From an uncultured Lactobacillus sp. (GTDB lineage: Bacteria; Bacillota; Bacilli; Lactobacillales; Lactobacillaceae), in assembly GCA_946482465.1 (NCBI GenBank), contig CAMLRL010000001.1:121489-185488 (forward strand): 64,000 nucleotides of DNA. Reading direction: 5' to 3'. The position numbers and the translations under genes were made by a program. The notes beneath the pieces were generated by a model that was not told the origin of the DNA, made no database searches, and worked only from the letters and a program-made list of their open reading frames with translations. How positions within the stretch are numbered: position 1 is the stretch's first letter; each line of letters opens with the position of its first letter. This document shows positions 14,779-25,105 of this stretch, piece after piece.

Positions 14779-14822
14779 CTTTTTCCTCCTATAAACATAA
14801 TTACGTTTACGAGTATTTTAAT

Positions 14823-14855
14823 AAAAAAAGCAAAGGGTTTAAAGTCCTTTGCTAT
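14823..14855 (-). terminator. Terminator of tdk-prfA-prmC-sua5 operon
   Basis: Minus strand AGCAAAGG-ACTTTAAAC-CCTTTGCT plus T-run. Confidence 0.75.
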
Positions 14856-14862
14856 CAAATTT

Positions 14863-15867
14863 TTATTTTGGCATATAGTGATGACCAGCAGCGGCTTTAT
14901 TCAGTCTATTCATGTAGGCCAAAGTATCTTCACTGCCAGAAAAACCCTGCACAAATATTTGTTTAATATTAGGTTTATCATCAAAGTAACGTAATCCTCC
15001 AAAAAGATTATGATCAGCATCTGCCAAATTTTTACCCAAATTAAATTTATTAGCAGCTGGCAACTCAATCTCATTGAGAATTTTACCTAATGCCATTACC
15101 CCTGTTTCATTAGTCAAATTAAGGTGAGCAAAATCCTTGGGATCATCAACAACGACAACTGGGGCACTAGGAGCATAATGACGGTACTTCATACCGGGAG
15201 CCTTAGGTACATCTTTATCGGCAACTTTGCCCGTATTAATCAAAACTTTTTCTCCTAAAGCTGCACTTAATTCTTCAGGCGTAATAGCACCGGGACGTAA
15301 AACAATAGGAGTTGCCACTGATAAGTCAATAATAGTCGATTCTAATCCCACCTCTGTTGGCCCGCCGTTAATAATAGCAGCAATTTTACCTTTCAAGTCG
15401 TGATATACGTGTTCGGCAGTAGTGGGACTTGGTTTAGTCGAAGTGTTTGCTGAAGGACCGACTATTGGGTAGCCTAATTTACTGATTAGTTCATGCGTTA
15501 ATTCATCATTAGGGCACCGAAAAGCTACCGTATCAAGTCCACCGGTCACAGCTTTAGGCAAGCTATGAGGCTTAACGTATAGTAATAGAGTCAATGGACC
15601 GGGCCAAAATTTTTTGATTAATTTTTGCGCACGTTCTGGAACTTCCTTAGCATATTCAGCCATCATAGTGGCATCAGAAACAGTGACGATTAACGGATTA
15701 TCACTGGGACGACCTTTTGCTGCATAAACACTTTTAACAGCTTGCTCATTAGTAGCAATTGCACCCAAGCCATAAACTGTTTCAGTGGGAAAAGCGACTA
15801 AATCTCCTTGAGCGAGTAATTTTACTGCATCATCAATTTGATTCTGTGAAAAAATTTTAGTTTCCAT
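14863..15867 (-). CDS. L-threonylcarbamoyladenylate synthase (Sua5/YwlC/YrdC)
   Basis: FPTETVYGLGA...KGRPSDNPLIV, with C-terminal Sua5 domain. Confidence 0.95.
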   Translation of the reverse strand: METKIFSQNQIDDAVKLLAQGDLVAFPTETVYGLGAIATNEQAVKSVYAAKGRPSDNPLIVTVSDATMMAEYAKEVPERAQKLIKKFWPGPLTLLLYVKPHSLPKAVTGGLDTVAFRCPNDELTHELISKLGYPIVGPSANTSTKPSPTTAEHVYHDLKGKIAAIINGGPTEVGLESTIIDLSVATPIVLRPGAITPEELSAALGEKVLINTGKVADKDVPKAPGMKYRHYAPSAPVVVVDDPKDFAHLNLTNETGVMALGKILNEIELPAANKFNLGKNLADADHNLFGGLRYFDDKPNIKQIFVQGFSGSEDTLAYMNRLNKAAAGHHYMPK

Positions 15868-16715
15868 TATTTATTCCACTTCCCTTTTACCATCCGCGGC
15901 TTGCCAGACAAATCATTTTTAAACTCAATTGTAAAATCAGGTAATTCTTGAGCAAAAAGCTCTGCCAGCTGATCTTTCTCACTAAAGCCAAACTCCAAGA
16001 AAAATTCGCCGCCAGAATTGAGGTGCTCGCGCACTTGTTTAACAAATTTCTGGTAAAATTCGATCCCATTCTGACCGCCAAAAAGTGCCTCTTGCGGTTC
16101 GTTTTGCAAAACATTTTGATCCATAATATCTTTTTCCGATTCCTTAATATAAGGAGGATTAGAAATGATTTTATCGAATTTTTCCAGACCAATTAAAATA
16201 TTTGCTTTGCGTACTGTCACATCAACTTTATGAATTAAGAAATTTTCCTCACTCGTTCTTAAAGCGGCATCAGTAACATCTGAAGCATATAGATTAAGCT
16301 TTGTAATATTCTTTTTGGCTGCTTCTTTAGCTAAAGCCACCGTAATGCAGCCTGAGCCAGTACCCAAATCAAGCACCTTATCACCAGTAGTTAAATCTGC
16401 TAAGGCCCATTCTACTAATTCTTCGGTTTCAAAGCGCGGAATTAAAACTCCCCGTTGAACCAAAATTTTATAACCTAAAAACCACGAGTAGCCCAAAATA
16501 TATTGGGGTGAAATTCCTTTAGCCAGCTTTTTGACGTCTTTTTGCGCTTGCTTAACCTGATCTGGAGTAACCTGCAGATCTTGTTTCAATTGAAACTCGC
16601 TTGGATTTAACTCCAGCCTTTCAGCCAGTAAAAAGTCAATATCCTCAGGTCTTGCTTCTGGTGCAGTTTCAGCTGCCCATATCCGCAGACTTTTTAAAGT
16701 GTCAATTTTAGACAT
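15867..16715 (-). CDS. prmC: Peptide chain release factor N5-glutamine methyltransferase
   Basis: [22 protein letters not shown]. Confidence 0.95.
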   Translation of the reverse strand: MSKIDTLKSLRIWAAETAPEARPEDIDFLLAERLELNPSEFQLKQDLQVTPDQVKQAQKDVKKLAKGISPQYILGYSWFLGYKILVQRGVLIPRFETEELVEWALADLTTGDKVLDLGTGSGCITVALAKEAAKKNITKLNLYASDVTDAALRTSEENFLIHKVDVTVRKANILIGLEKFDKIISNPPYIKESEKDIMDQNVLQNEPQEALFGGQNGIEFYQKFVKQVREHLNSGGEFFLEFGFSEKDQLAELFAQELPDFTIEFKNDLSGKPRMVKGKWNK

Positions 16716-17796
16716 TTTGTTCAGCCAGCTCCTCCAATTGCTTAGTTTGATTATATAAAATTAAAGCATCAATAATTTCGTCAAGCTCGCCGTTCATTAT
16801 GCGGTCAAGCTTATTCAGAGTCAAACCGATACGGTGATCGGTAACACGGTTTTGCGGATAGTTATAAGTTCTAATCCGTTCTGAACGGTCACCCGTTCCG
16901 ACAGCATTTTTACGTTTAGCATCATATTGATCACGGTTTTGACTTTCATAATAATCATAAACACGTGATTTCAAAATTTGCATCGCTTTTTCACGGTTTT
17001 GTTGTTGACTACGTTGGTCTTGCATTGCGACAACGATACCAGTTGGCAGGTGCGTCATGCGGACCGCACTGGAAGTTTTGTTAATGTGCTGCCCACCGGC
17101 ACCACTTGAGCGGTAGACGTCAACCCGAATATCTTTTGGATCTAAATCAAGGTCTACCTGTTCGTATTCAGGCATAACCGCTACAGTTGCTGTTGAAGTA
17201 TGTACACGACCTTGTGATTCGGTCACAGGAACTCTTTGCACACGGTGAGCACCGTTTTCATATTTAAGCTTAGAATAAACCTTATCGCCCGTAATCATGA
17301 TTGCGATCCGCTTATAACCACCAACTTCTGTCGGTTCGCTATCAACTACAGAAACCTGCCAGTTTTGTCTTTCCGCATATTTTTCATACATTCTGAGCAA
17401 ATCACCGGCAAATAAAGAAGCTTCATCCCCACCTGCTGCTCCTCTAATTTCCATAATAATGTCTTTATCATCATTAGGGTCTTTAGGCAGCATTAAGATC
17501 TTAATCTCATCTTCAAGTTGGGCGATTTCATCTTCCAAATCATTATTTTCTTCTTTGGCCATTTCTACCAAATCGGAGTCGCTTTCGCTTGCAATAATAT
17601 CTTTATTATCCGCAATTTCTTTTTTATCAGCCTTAAACTTGCGGTATTTTTGAACCACATCTCTCAGATCTGCTTCTTCTTTTGATACCTCCATATACCT
17701 TTTGGTATCATTGATAACCTCTGGATCGGCCATCATCTCTTGCAGTTCATCATAATGAGCAACAAGACCTTCAAGCTGCGCCATAATTTTATCCAT
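16708..17796 (-). CDS. prfA: Peptide chain release factor 1
   Basis: GGQ motif in [13 protein letters not shown]. Confidence 0.97.
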   Translation of the reverse strand: MDKIMAQLEGLVAHYDELQEMMADPEVINDTKRYMEVSKEEADLRDVVQKYRKFKADKKEIADNKDIIASESDSDLVEMAKEENNDLEDEIAQLEDEIKILMLPKDPNDDKDIIMEIRGAAGGDEASLFAGDLLRMYEKYAERQNWQVSVVDSEPTEVGGYKRIAIMITGDKVYSKLKYENGAHRVQRVPVTESQGRVHTSTATVAVMPEYEQVDLDLDPKDIRVDVYRSSGAGGQHINKTSSAVRMTHLPTGIVVAMQDQRSQQQNREKAMQILKSRVYDYYESQNRDQYDAKRKNAVGTGDRSERIRTYNYPQNRVTDHRIGLTLNKLDRIMNGELDEIIDALILYNQTKQLEELAEQNV

Positions 17797-17813
17797 GTTC
17801 TATTAATCCCTCT

Positions 17814-18413
17814 CTATCTTGATTGACTTGGGTGAAAATAATGAAAACGACAAACTGGGTAGTAGCTTTCATCCCCACCTATTTGTACCTGTTCTCCTTC
17901 ATAAACCGGCTTGCCATTATGTATCCGTTGATTCATTGTAGCCTTTCTACCACAGTAGTGGCAAATTGTTTTTATTTCTTTAATCTTATCAGCAAAAATC
18001 AACAGGTTCTTCGTTCCCTCAAATAAATTATTTTGGAAGTCATTTTTTAAGCCAAAAGTCATTACCGGAATACCTAAATCATCAACTATTTTGGCACATT
18101 CCACTACGTGATGCCGTTCTAAAAATTGTGCTTCATCAACAAACACGCAGGCAATTTCACCATCTCCGCGCGCTTTTTCCTGCTCGTTTACTTCCTTAAT
18201 ATAAGCAAAAATATCAAAGTCGTGATCTATAGGAACTGCGTTTCTGTGCAACCCAATCCTTGACGCCACAGTACCAACTCCACTGCGATTATCAATACCG
18301 CTTGTTAATAAAACAATTTTCCGACCTTGAGCCTCATAATTATGAGCGTCTTTCAGTATTTCCAAAGTTTTGCCACTGCTCATAGTGCCATACTCAAAAA
18401 ATAGTTGTGCCAT
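17814..18413 (-). CDS. tdk: Thymidine kinase
   Basis: [22 protein letters not shown]; zinc-ribbon Cys pattern. Confidence 0.96.
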   Translation of the reverse strand: MAQLFFEYGTMSSGKTLEILKDAHNYEAQGRKIVLLTSGIDNRSGVGTVASRIGLHRNAVPIDHDFDIFAYIKEVNEQEKARGDGEIACVFVDEAQFLERHHVVECAKIVDDLGIPVMTFGLKNDFQNNLFEGTKNLLIFADKIKEIKTICHYCGRKATMNQRIHNGKPVYEGEQVQIGGDESYYPVCRFHYFHPSQSR

Positions 18414-18559
18414 TCTTGCTCCTTTGTTTCATTTAAATTCACCTAACTCATCTAGTATAATGTAAAAATAAAATAAGTGCAGTTAAATAGTCGCTAAAAA
18501 CTCGTTTTCAGTTCGTGGCTATGCTATAGTTGTTAATGATTTTAAAGCGAGGGAAGAAT

Positions 18560-19912
18560 ATGAGTTTTAAATCTGGAATTGCTAAAGTTGCCGGCAAATC
18601 GAGTTATTGGTTTTTACATAATGTACTTAAAGGCGGAACCAGTTTCCCCGGCAAGTTAGCTATGGATATTGATCCTGCAATTTTGAAAACATTAGCTGAA
18701 GGCTACGAAACGGTTATTGTTACCGGAACAAATGGTAAAACAATGACAACGGCATTAATCGTAGCAGCACTGCGGGAAAAATACGGCGACGTTTTGACCA
18801 ATCCGTCCGGCTCTAATATGCAGCAGGGAATCATTACCGCCTTTTTGGCACACAAGAAGAAAAAGGCCAAGAGGCCAATAGCAGTACTGGAAGTTGATGA
18901 AGCTAACGTCAAAATGGTAACGGAACTGGTTCATCCCAGCGTTTTTGTTTTAACCAATATTTTTCGCGATCAAATGGATCGCTACGGTGAAATCTATACC
19001 ACTTACGAAAAAATTGTTGCTGGAATTAAATTAGCACCTGAAGCAACCATCATTGCAAATGGTGATGCCAGTATCTTTTCTTCCGTTGATTTGCCTAATC
19101 CTAAAATCTATTACGGCTTTAAACTGCCAGATGATAATCCACAAAATGATCTGAAGGCTCCCGTTAATACTGACGGTATCTTATGTCCTCAATGCGATCA
19201 TATTTTGCACTATCACGAACGCATTTACGCTAACTTGGGTGATTTTTTCTGCCCCAACTGTCAATACCACAGACCGGAGCTAACATATTCTGTTAACAAG
19301 ATTATTGAACAAACGCCGAATAAACTTGAGTTTCAGATGGGTAGCAAAAACTACATTATAAACATTGGTGGTACTTATAACATCTATAATGCTTTGGCAG
19401 CTTATTCTGTGGCACGTCACTTTGGCTTAAGCGAAGATGAAATTGCGCAAGCTTTTGCCAGAAATAAACGTATTTTTGGTAGACAAGAGTTAATTAAATA
19501 TGAAGGAAAAGAAATTGATCTGATCTTGGTTAAAAATCCGGTGGGATTAGACGAAGTACTGCACATGCTTAGCACTGAAAAAGATGACTATTCCCTAGTT
19601 GCTCTGCTTAATGCTAATCACGCTGACGGCATCGACACTTCTTGGATATGGGACGGTCAATTTGAAGACCTCAACCATAAGCAAATTAAAAAAATTCTGG
19701 TTGGTGGACAGCGCTGGCATGACATGGGCTTTCGTCTTGAAGTCGCCGGCTTTGACCCCGGTAAAATGGTTACCTGCACAGATAATGAGGAAGTAATCGC
19801 CAATATTGCCAATTTGCCAACTAAAAAAGTTTATATTTTATCTACCTATACTGCTATGCTTTCTTTACGTAAAACTATGGCTGAAAAGAAAATCGTTAAG
19901 GCAGGCATGTAA
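18560..19912 (+). CDS. murT: Lipid II isoglutaminyl synthase subunit MurT (Mur ligase family)
   Basis: VTGTNGKTMTTALI; zinc-ribbon CPQCDHILHYHERIYANLGDFFCPNCQYHRPE; C-terminal DUF1727-like region. Confidence 0.92.
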   Translation: MSFKSGIAKVAGKSSYWFLHNVLKGGTSFPGKLAMDIDPAILKTLAEGYETVIVTGTNGKTMTTALIVAALREKYGDVLTNPSGSNMQQGIITAFLAHKKKKAKRPIAVLEVDEANVKMVTELVHPSVFVLTNIFRDQMDRYGEIYTTYEKIVAGIKLAPEATIIANGDASIFSSVDLPNPKIYYGFKLPDDNPQNDLKAPVNTDGILCPQCDHILHYHERIYANLGDFFCPNCQYHRPELTYSVNKIIEQTPNKLEFQMGSKNYIINIGGTYNIYNALAAYSVARHFGLSEDEIAQAFARNKRIFGRQELIKYEGKEIDLILVKNPVGLDEVLHMLSTEKDDYSLVALLNANHADGIDTSWIWDGQFEDLNHKQIKKILVGGQRWHDMGFRLEVAGFDPGKMVTCTDNEEVIANIANLPTKKVYILSTYTAMLSLRKTMAEKKIVKAGM

Positions 19913-19926
19913 TTATTTAAGTAAAA

Positions 19927-19970
19927 ATATCCGCAAAACGCTGGTTGTATGTTTTGCGGGTATTTTTTAT
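19927..19970 (+). terminator. murT terminator
   Basis: ATCCGCAAAAC...GTTTTGCGGGT plus T-run. Confidence 0.85.
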
Positions 19971-20005
19971 TTTTAAACTTAATTAGAACACTTGAATGGT
20001 TAAAA

Positions 20006-20386
20006 CTAATTATCCCTACCTATATTTAAGTCAATGCCTTTTTGGTGCAAATTAGCCAAACAAGCTTTTAAATAGGCAGCATCATGCTCTGGGTAGATGG
20101 GGTATGTCCAAGGAATAGCAGCTAAATTTTCGTATCTAGCACAATACTGTCCGCGATAATATGGATCAAACCATTTAATATCCGGATGATAGTGGCGCCT
20201 TGCCATTTCAGCTAAAACTAATAAATGAAATTGATAAAGTTTATAGGGCGAATATTGAAAAACATAGTTAACAGTGGCATGAGGTTTACCCCAGCCACGC
20301 CCGCGTAAAGCGGCAATTTCGCGGTGTTGCCCTAATAATTGTTGCCGGGGCAATTGCCAGATTAGTTCTTGGTGCCATAATCTCAT
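20006..20386 (-). CDS. Pyrimidine dimer DNA glycosylase/endonuclease V-like protein
   Basis: MRLWHQELIWQLPRQQLLGQHREIAALRGRGWGK...; resembles Pyr_excise / TIGR02328. Confidence 0.7.
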   Translation of the reverse strand: MRLWHQELIWQLPRQQLLGQHREIAALRGRGWGKPHATVNYVFQYSPYKLYQFHLLVLAEMARRHYHPDIKWFDPYYRGQYCARYENLAAIPWTYPIYPEHDAAYLKACLANLHQKGIDLNIGRDN

Positions 20387-20763
20387 GATTGTGCTTGAGC
20401 CTCCAGCATTAACCGTGAATTTAATAAGTAGGTAACTTGATATTTGTTGGTTAGATCGCTTAAAAACGGACCTAATTCATCATCTTGCGGCGTCAATTTT
20501 TGCAACAAGAGTAAATAAGTTTGTTTTTCTTGGGGTGTACAAATTTTCTTAAAATAACCCCAGACATGTTGATAGGCATTGGTTAATGTTTTAGTAGTGG
20601 GCGCTTGACTGGCTGCTTGTGCTAGCAATTGCTCAAATTCAGTTTCTTTTTGTTCTGACCACATATTATCCTTAGCTAACAATCGAATCTGCTCATAACA
20701 TGCTTGAGAGTGAGCCATTACCCAATATTTGTTATAAGCCCAGTCTTCCTGCCATTTAATCAT
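20383..20763 (-). CDS. YbgA-family (DUF1722) protein
   Basis: WAYNKYWVMAHSQACYEQIRLL...AYQHVWGYFKK resembles the DUF1722 pattern; overlaps the downstream gene by 4 nt. Confidence 0.7.
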   Translation of the reverse strand: MIKWQEDWAYNKYWVMAHSQACYEQIRLLAKDNMWSEQKETEFEQLLAQAASQAPTTKTLTNAYQHVWGYFKKICTPQEKQTYLLLLQKLTPQDDELGPFLSDLTNKYQVTYLLNSRLMLEAQAQS

Positions 20764-20983
20764 TTACCTAACTCCATTTTTGTAATCTTATTATAAAAAG
20801 TGCATATTTAGTTATCATTTTATTAACGAAAATTCTAACTGACTGCATTTTAGGCCAAATATGAACTTGGTACAAATGATTAAGTCTAACAGGGTGATTT
20901 GCAAATTTAACTAAGATTTTTGCTATAACTAAATGCCTTTAATATTCCACCCCTTTTGAGTTAGCGTATGAAAATATAGACAC

Positions 20984-21021
20984 AATAATACCCCCAAAGC
21001 TTTTTAATTCGGGGGTATTAT
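20984..21021. terminator. Terminator of the galactitol-type PTS operon
   Basis: AATAATACCCCC-AAAGCTTTTTAATTC-GGGGGTATTA. Confidence 0.8.
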
Positions 21022-21030
21022 AAAACCAAA

Positions 21031-21780
21031 TTATCTGACCGTTCTGTTACCATCAAGCAAAATTGTTTGACCCTGAATATACGAATTTTCAGGACTAGCT
21101 AAGAAGTATGCCAGATTGGCAACGTCCGAAACAGTCCCAATTCTTCTAACCGCAATTTGTTTTAGTAAAGGCGCCAAACTTTCCTTAGTAGGATAATGCA
21201 CGCTTAACAAGCCGGAGTCAATTACCCGTGGTGCAATAGCATTAACGGTTACCCCTTTTGGTCCCAGTTCCTTAGCAAGACCGCGCATCAGTCCTTCTCC
21301 GCCGGCTTTTGAAGCAGGATAAGCTACGCCGCCGCCAGTTCCACTAAGAGCTGAACCAGAGCTGATAAATACAATACTGCCCTTGTTCTCCAGAAATTCT
21401 TGATAAAAGGCTTTAACAGTGTAAAAGTAACCACTTAAGTTGATATTAAGCACTTTTTGCCATTCTGCCGGTGTTATTTCGGATACTTTATCAGCGTAGG
21501 CAATACCTGCATCAAGTACAAGGACGTCAATTCTATCAAATTCAGCCATTACTTGGTCATGAACGTTTTGTAAATCCTGATAGTTAGAAACGTCCGTTTT
21601 AATAAAAAGAGATTTTTGATATTTATTTGTTATCTCTGCCGCAGTTTGCTTTCCCTTTTCACTGTCATAATCAACAATGACCGTATTCGCACCGTTTGCG
21701 GCAAACTTTTCTGCTATTCCTTTACCAATACCGTTAGCGCCGCCTGTTACCAGTACAACCTGTCCGTCAAACTTTTTCAT
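21031..21780 (-). CDS. SDR-family oxidoreductase (probable polyol-phosphate dehydrogenase)
   Basis: VTGGANGIGKG, YPASKAG; last gene of the PTS operon. Start MKKFDG after RBS. Confidence 0.85.
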   Translation of the reverse strand: MKKFDGQVVLVTGGANGIGKGIAEKFAANGANTVIVDYDSEKGKQTAAEITNKYQKSLFIKTDVSNYQDLQNVHDQVMAEFDRIDVLVLDAGIAYADKVSEITPAEWQKVLNINLSGYFYTVKAFYQEFLENKGSIVFISSGSALSGTGGGVAYPASKAGGEGLMRGLAKELGPKGVTVNAIAPRVIDSGLLSVHYPTKESLAPLLKQIAVRRIGTVSDVANLAYFLASPENSYIQGQTILLDGNRTVR

Positions 21781-21797
21781 ATTATCTATCCTTTCTC

Positions 21798-22370
21798 TCA
21801 CTCAAAATCCGCGTGTCTTTGATACATTGACGCTGAAGTTTCACCGGTCTGATCCATTAAATTCATTACTATGCCGTCAAAAGTTAAAAATGATAGTTGT
21901 TCAAATACCGAGCCCATTGGTTGCGTAAAACCAGTAGTTTTATCTTGCGCTGTCTTGGTTTTTCCCGGAATAATCATTGTATAATTTGCAAGTTTCGCAA
22001 TAGTAGATTCCTTAGTAGTAGAAAACAAGATGATTTTTACTTTGGCAGCTGCAGCTTTTTGCGCTAAGGCCTTTAAACTAGTAGTTTCTCCGGAGCCGGA
22101 ACAGATAATTAATAAATCTCCCGGCTGTGAATGGGGTGAACTGATTTCTCCGACGATGCTAACTGCAAATCCTAAATGCAACAACCTATTGCCAAAGCCC
22201 CGCACAGCCAAGCCAGAACGGCCAGCACCTGCTAAAAATATATGATTAGCATGCAATATTTCAGTCACAACTAAAGCAATATCAGCTGTATCTTCTTGTT
22301 CCGCATAATGTGTCAACTGGTTTAAAATTTTTAATGTGTAATTTTGCAATTTCTTTTCTCTTTTCATCAC
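21798..22370 (-). CDS. SIS-domain 6-phospho-3-hexuloisomerase-like
   Basis: IFLAGAGRSGLAVRGFGNRLLHLGF...CSGSGETTSL. Confidence 0.88.
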   Translation of the reverse strand: MMKREKKLQNYTLKILNQLTHYAEQEDTADIALVVTEILHANHIFLAGAGRSGLAVRGFGNRLLHLGFAVSIVGEISSPHSQPGDLLIICSGSGETTSLKALAQKAAAAKVKIILFSTTKESTIAKLANYTMIIPGKTKTAQDKTTGFTQPMGSVFEQLSFLTFDGIVMNLMDQTGETSASMYQRHADFE

Positions 22371-23017
22371 TATTTGACTGCATTTCTGAGCTTAAGCAGT
22401 TGCTGTTTCACTTGGTTACCATTAAATAAATAACCACCTACTACCAACATATCTGCTCCTGCAGCAGCACACTGTGCGGCATATTCATCATTTATTCCAC
22501 CGTCCACTTCAATCTTGATGTCGCATCCCTTGACCATTTCCCGTACGTTTTTAATCTTGTCAACGGTTTGCGGAATAAATCTTTGCCCAGGCTGACCAGG
22601 ATTAATCGACATGACCAATACATAGTCAATTTCATCTAAGAGGTATTTCAAGACTGTTTCCGGCGTTCCGGGACTTAAAGCAACACCAGCTTTGCAGCCG
22701 GCTTTTTTAATTTGCTGTAAAACAAAATGGATGTGCGGTGTTGATTCATAATGAACGCAGATCATTTCCGCACCTGTAGCAATAGCATCATCTAAATGTG
22801 CCAACGGCTGGGCAAGCATCATATGAATATCAAATTTCATGTTGCTGTATTCTTTCAGCGCCTGAACCTGATTAGGACCAAAAGCAATGTTAGAAACAAA
22901 ATTGCCATCCATCATGTCTACGTGCAAAGTCCTAACGTTTTCACTTTCTAAAATGTCAATTTCCTTTTGCAGATTAAGAATATCTGCGCCAAAAATTGAC
23001 GGTAATATTTCACTCAT
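22370..23017 (-). CDS. Ribulose-phosphate 3-epimerase family protein
   Basis: LHVDMMDGNFV; VLVMSINPGQPGQRF; KIEVDGGI. Confidence 0.9.
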   Translation of the reverse strand: MSEILPSIFGADILNLQKEIDILESENVRTLHVDMMDGNFVSNIAFGPNQVQALKEYSNMKFDIHMMLAQPLAHLDDAIATGAEMICVHYESTPHIHFVLQQIKKAGCKAGVALSPGTPETVLKYLLDEIDYVLVMSINPGQPGQRFIPQTVDKIKNVREMVKGCDIKIEVDGGINDEYAAQCAAAGADMLVVGGYLFNGNQVKQQLLKLRNAVK

Positions 23018-23042
23018 ATTTTGGATAACCCCATATATCTTT

Positions 23043-24293
23043 TTAAAAAATAGTACTTAACCAGTAAATTAGTGCATTCCACGGTTCCGACAGTGTCAAG
23101 TCAGACGACAATCCACTGACATGGACGCCGCCCGTTTGAATCATTTTGGTTGCGCCGGGGGCAACATAAGCTTCCAAATACAGGGTTACGCTACAGAAAA
23201 TCACACCAATCAAAATAGTTCTAAACAAGTTGCCTTTAGTCATTAAAGTGCCCGCAACCGAAATATAAATAATTGACATTAAAAGGCCCACTGGGAACAA
23301 TCTAATATTTGGCAAAAACAAAGCACAGAGAATCACCAGCGGAATAGTGATGACAGTGGCAGTTTCAGTGGCTGGATCGCCTAAGCCTAAAGCAATATCC
23401 ATCCCAATGTTCAAATTAGCCTTTTTACCCATTTGTTTCGTCATTGTTGAACGTGCCGCTTTGCCAACTGGAGAAATACCTTCCATTAACACTCCCACCA
23501 TTTTTGGCATCAAAACCATAACGCTGGCTATTCCAATCGCCATAGTAACTGTATGAGCCAAATTTTGGCGGGTTAAAAGTGCAAGTAAAATACCGACTAT
23601 GGTGCCGATAACGGAAGATTCGCCAAAAACACCTAATTTTTTGTTTACTTTCTCTAAACTCAGATCAACCTTATTTAGCCCAGGAATAAAATCAATTAAT
23701 TTATTGATTAGCCAAGCAAAAGGCATGACCCAGGCAGTATAGATAATCGTAGTGCAGGTGGTGCCATCTAAACCGAAGTAATTTTGCCATTTTGGTGCTA
23801 ATTTATCACCAATGAAAAGCGCAATAACTGACATGCCCACCGTCACCAGCAAACCAATCCAAAAATTATTGAATAAAACATAAGCTAATGAACCTGGTAT
23901 TAAGAAGTGCATGTAATTCCAAATATCGACGTTCATTGTTTTTGTTAAACCGGTTCGCACCAAAACAATATTGATAATTATTCCTAATAGGATTGCCAAG
24001 CCGGCAAAAGGTGCTACCCACGAAGCAGCACCGACCGCTGGCCAACCAATATCAGTAATCGTGTAGCCGGTACCTAACTTAGAATAATAGTCCACAGCAG
24101 GTTTTAATGAAGCAGTTAACAGATTAACAACTAAAGTAAGTCCCATAAATCCAATGCCGACAGTTAGACCAGACTTAATTGCATCCCCGATTTTCATTCT
24201 AAAAATCAAGCCCAAGATGAAAATGATAATTGGCAATAGAGCTGTGGCGCCAATATTAATAATGGTCTTAAAAATTTGTCCTAGAATTTCCAT
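23043..24293 (-). CDS. PTS galactitol-type transporter subunit IIC
   Basis: Multi-TM GatC-like, next to IIB and IIA. Confidence 0.9.
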   Translation of the reverse strand: MEILGQIFKTIINIGATALLPIIIFILGLIFRMKIGDAIKSGLTVGIGFMGLTLVVNLLTASLKPAVDYYSKLGTGYTITDIGWPAVGAASWVAPFAGLAILLGIIINIVLVRTGLTKTMNVDIWNYMHFLIPGSLAYVLFNNFWIGLLVTVGMSVIALFIGDKLAPKWQNYFGLDGTTCTTIIYTAWVMPFAWLINKLIDFIPGLNKVDLSLEKVNKKLGVFGESSVIGTIVGILLALLTRQNLAHTVTMAIGIASVMVLMPKMVGVLMEGISPVGKAARSTMTKQMGKKANLNIGMDIALGLGDPATETATVITIPLVILCALFLPNIRLFPVGLLMSIIYISVAGTLMTKGNLFRTILIGVIFCSVTLYLEAYVAPGATKMIQTGGVHVSGLSSDLTLSEPWNALIYWLSTIF

Positions 24294-24297
24294 AATT

Positions 24298-24606
24298 TCA
24301 CTCCCTGTCTTTTGTTAAAGAAAGCAATTTTTCGCCTACTTTTTGCCTTAGTTCTGCAGTATTAATCCCAGTAATAAAGCCGGTGACGCTCATTAAGGGT
24401 GTATCAATTTTGCCGCGGTAATTATTGGTGGTAAAAACAATGTCATAGTTTTGACTCATACTGGGCATTTCTGTCATGCTGCATTTGGAAATAGCATAAT
24501 TAGTAATCCCATATTCTCGGCAAACATCTTCAATATCGTCTGCAGCAATAGTTGAAGTCGCTACCCCACTGCCACAAGCAACTAAAATATTTAATTTTTC
24601 AGTCAT
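24298..24606 (-). CDS. PTS galactitol-type subunit IIB
   Basis: LNILVACGSGVATSTIAADDI phospho-Cys motif. Confidence 0.9.
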   Translation of the reverse strand: MTEKLNILVACGSGVATSTIAADDIEDVCREYGITNYAISKCSMTEMPSMSQNYDIVFTTNNYRGKIDTPLMSVTGFITGINTAELRQKVGEKLLSLTKDRE

Positions 24607-25087
24607 CAGAATTTTCCTTTCTCTTCTTTTCTGCAACACGAATTACTGTTTCCACTTCGTCTTTATTTGTGCAATTTTTGATTTGCTGCACAAACGAATC
24701 GGTCTGCAGTAATTTCATAATTTCTTTAAGTAAATCAAGGTGATCACTACCATTAGTGAGACCCAGCGTAAATAGTGTGTCTACGGGTAATTTGATTGTC
24801 GCATCATCCATGCGTCTCATAGTAATTGGTTTAGTCAATGTAATAACAGCTACAAAGGGCTTGTTGATGAACTGGGGATCGCCATGCGGAATTGCTACAG
24901 TATGGTTTTGCAGCTGCAGCCCCGTAGGATAGTTATCCTCTCTGTGATTAATAAAATCTAAAAAGCCTTTTTTGACATAACCCTCATTCAAAAGCTTGTC
25001 TGCCACTTTTGAAAAGAGTTCTGCCCTACTTTGAGCTTGGCAATTCAAAAAAATCGTATCTTTTTTAACATAATCGGTTAATTGCAA
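24599..25087 (-). CDS. PTS subunit IIA (fructose/mannitol family domain)
   Basis: GLQLQNHTVAIPHGDPQFI active-site His motif. Confidence 0.9.
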   Translation of the reverse strand: MQLTDYVKKDTIFLNCQAQSRAELFSKVADKLLNEGYVKKGFLDFINHREDNYPTGLQLQNHTVAIPHGDPQFINKPFVAVITLTKPITMRRMDDATIKLPVDTLFTLGLTNGSDHLDLLKEIMKLLQTDSFVQQIKNCTNKDEVETVIRVAEKKRKENSDD

Positions 25088-25105
25088 AATTTATTTGCTC
25101 CTTTC

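Noticed and set aside
15887-16196. ORFs on both strands inside prmC
   Set aside because: Shadow ORFs of a conserved gene.
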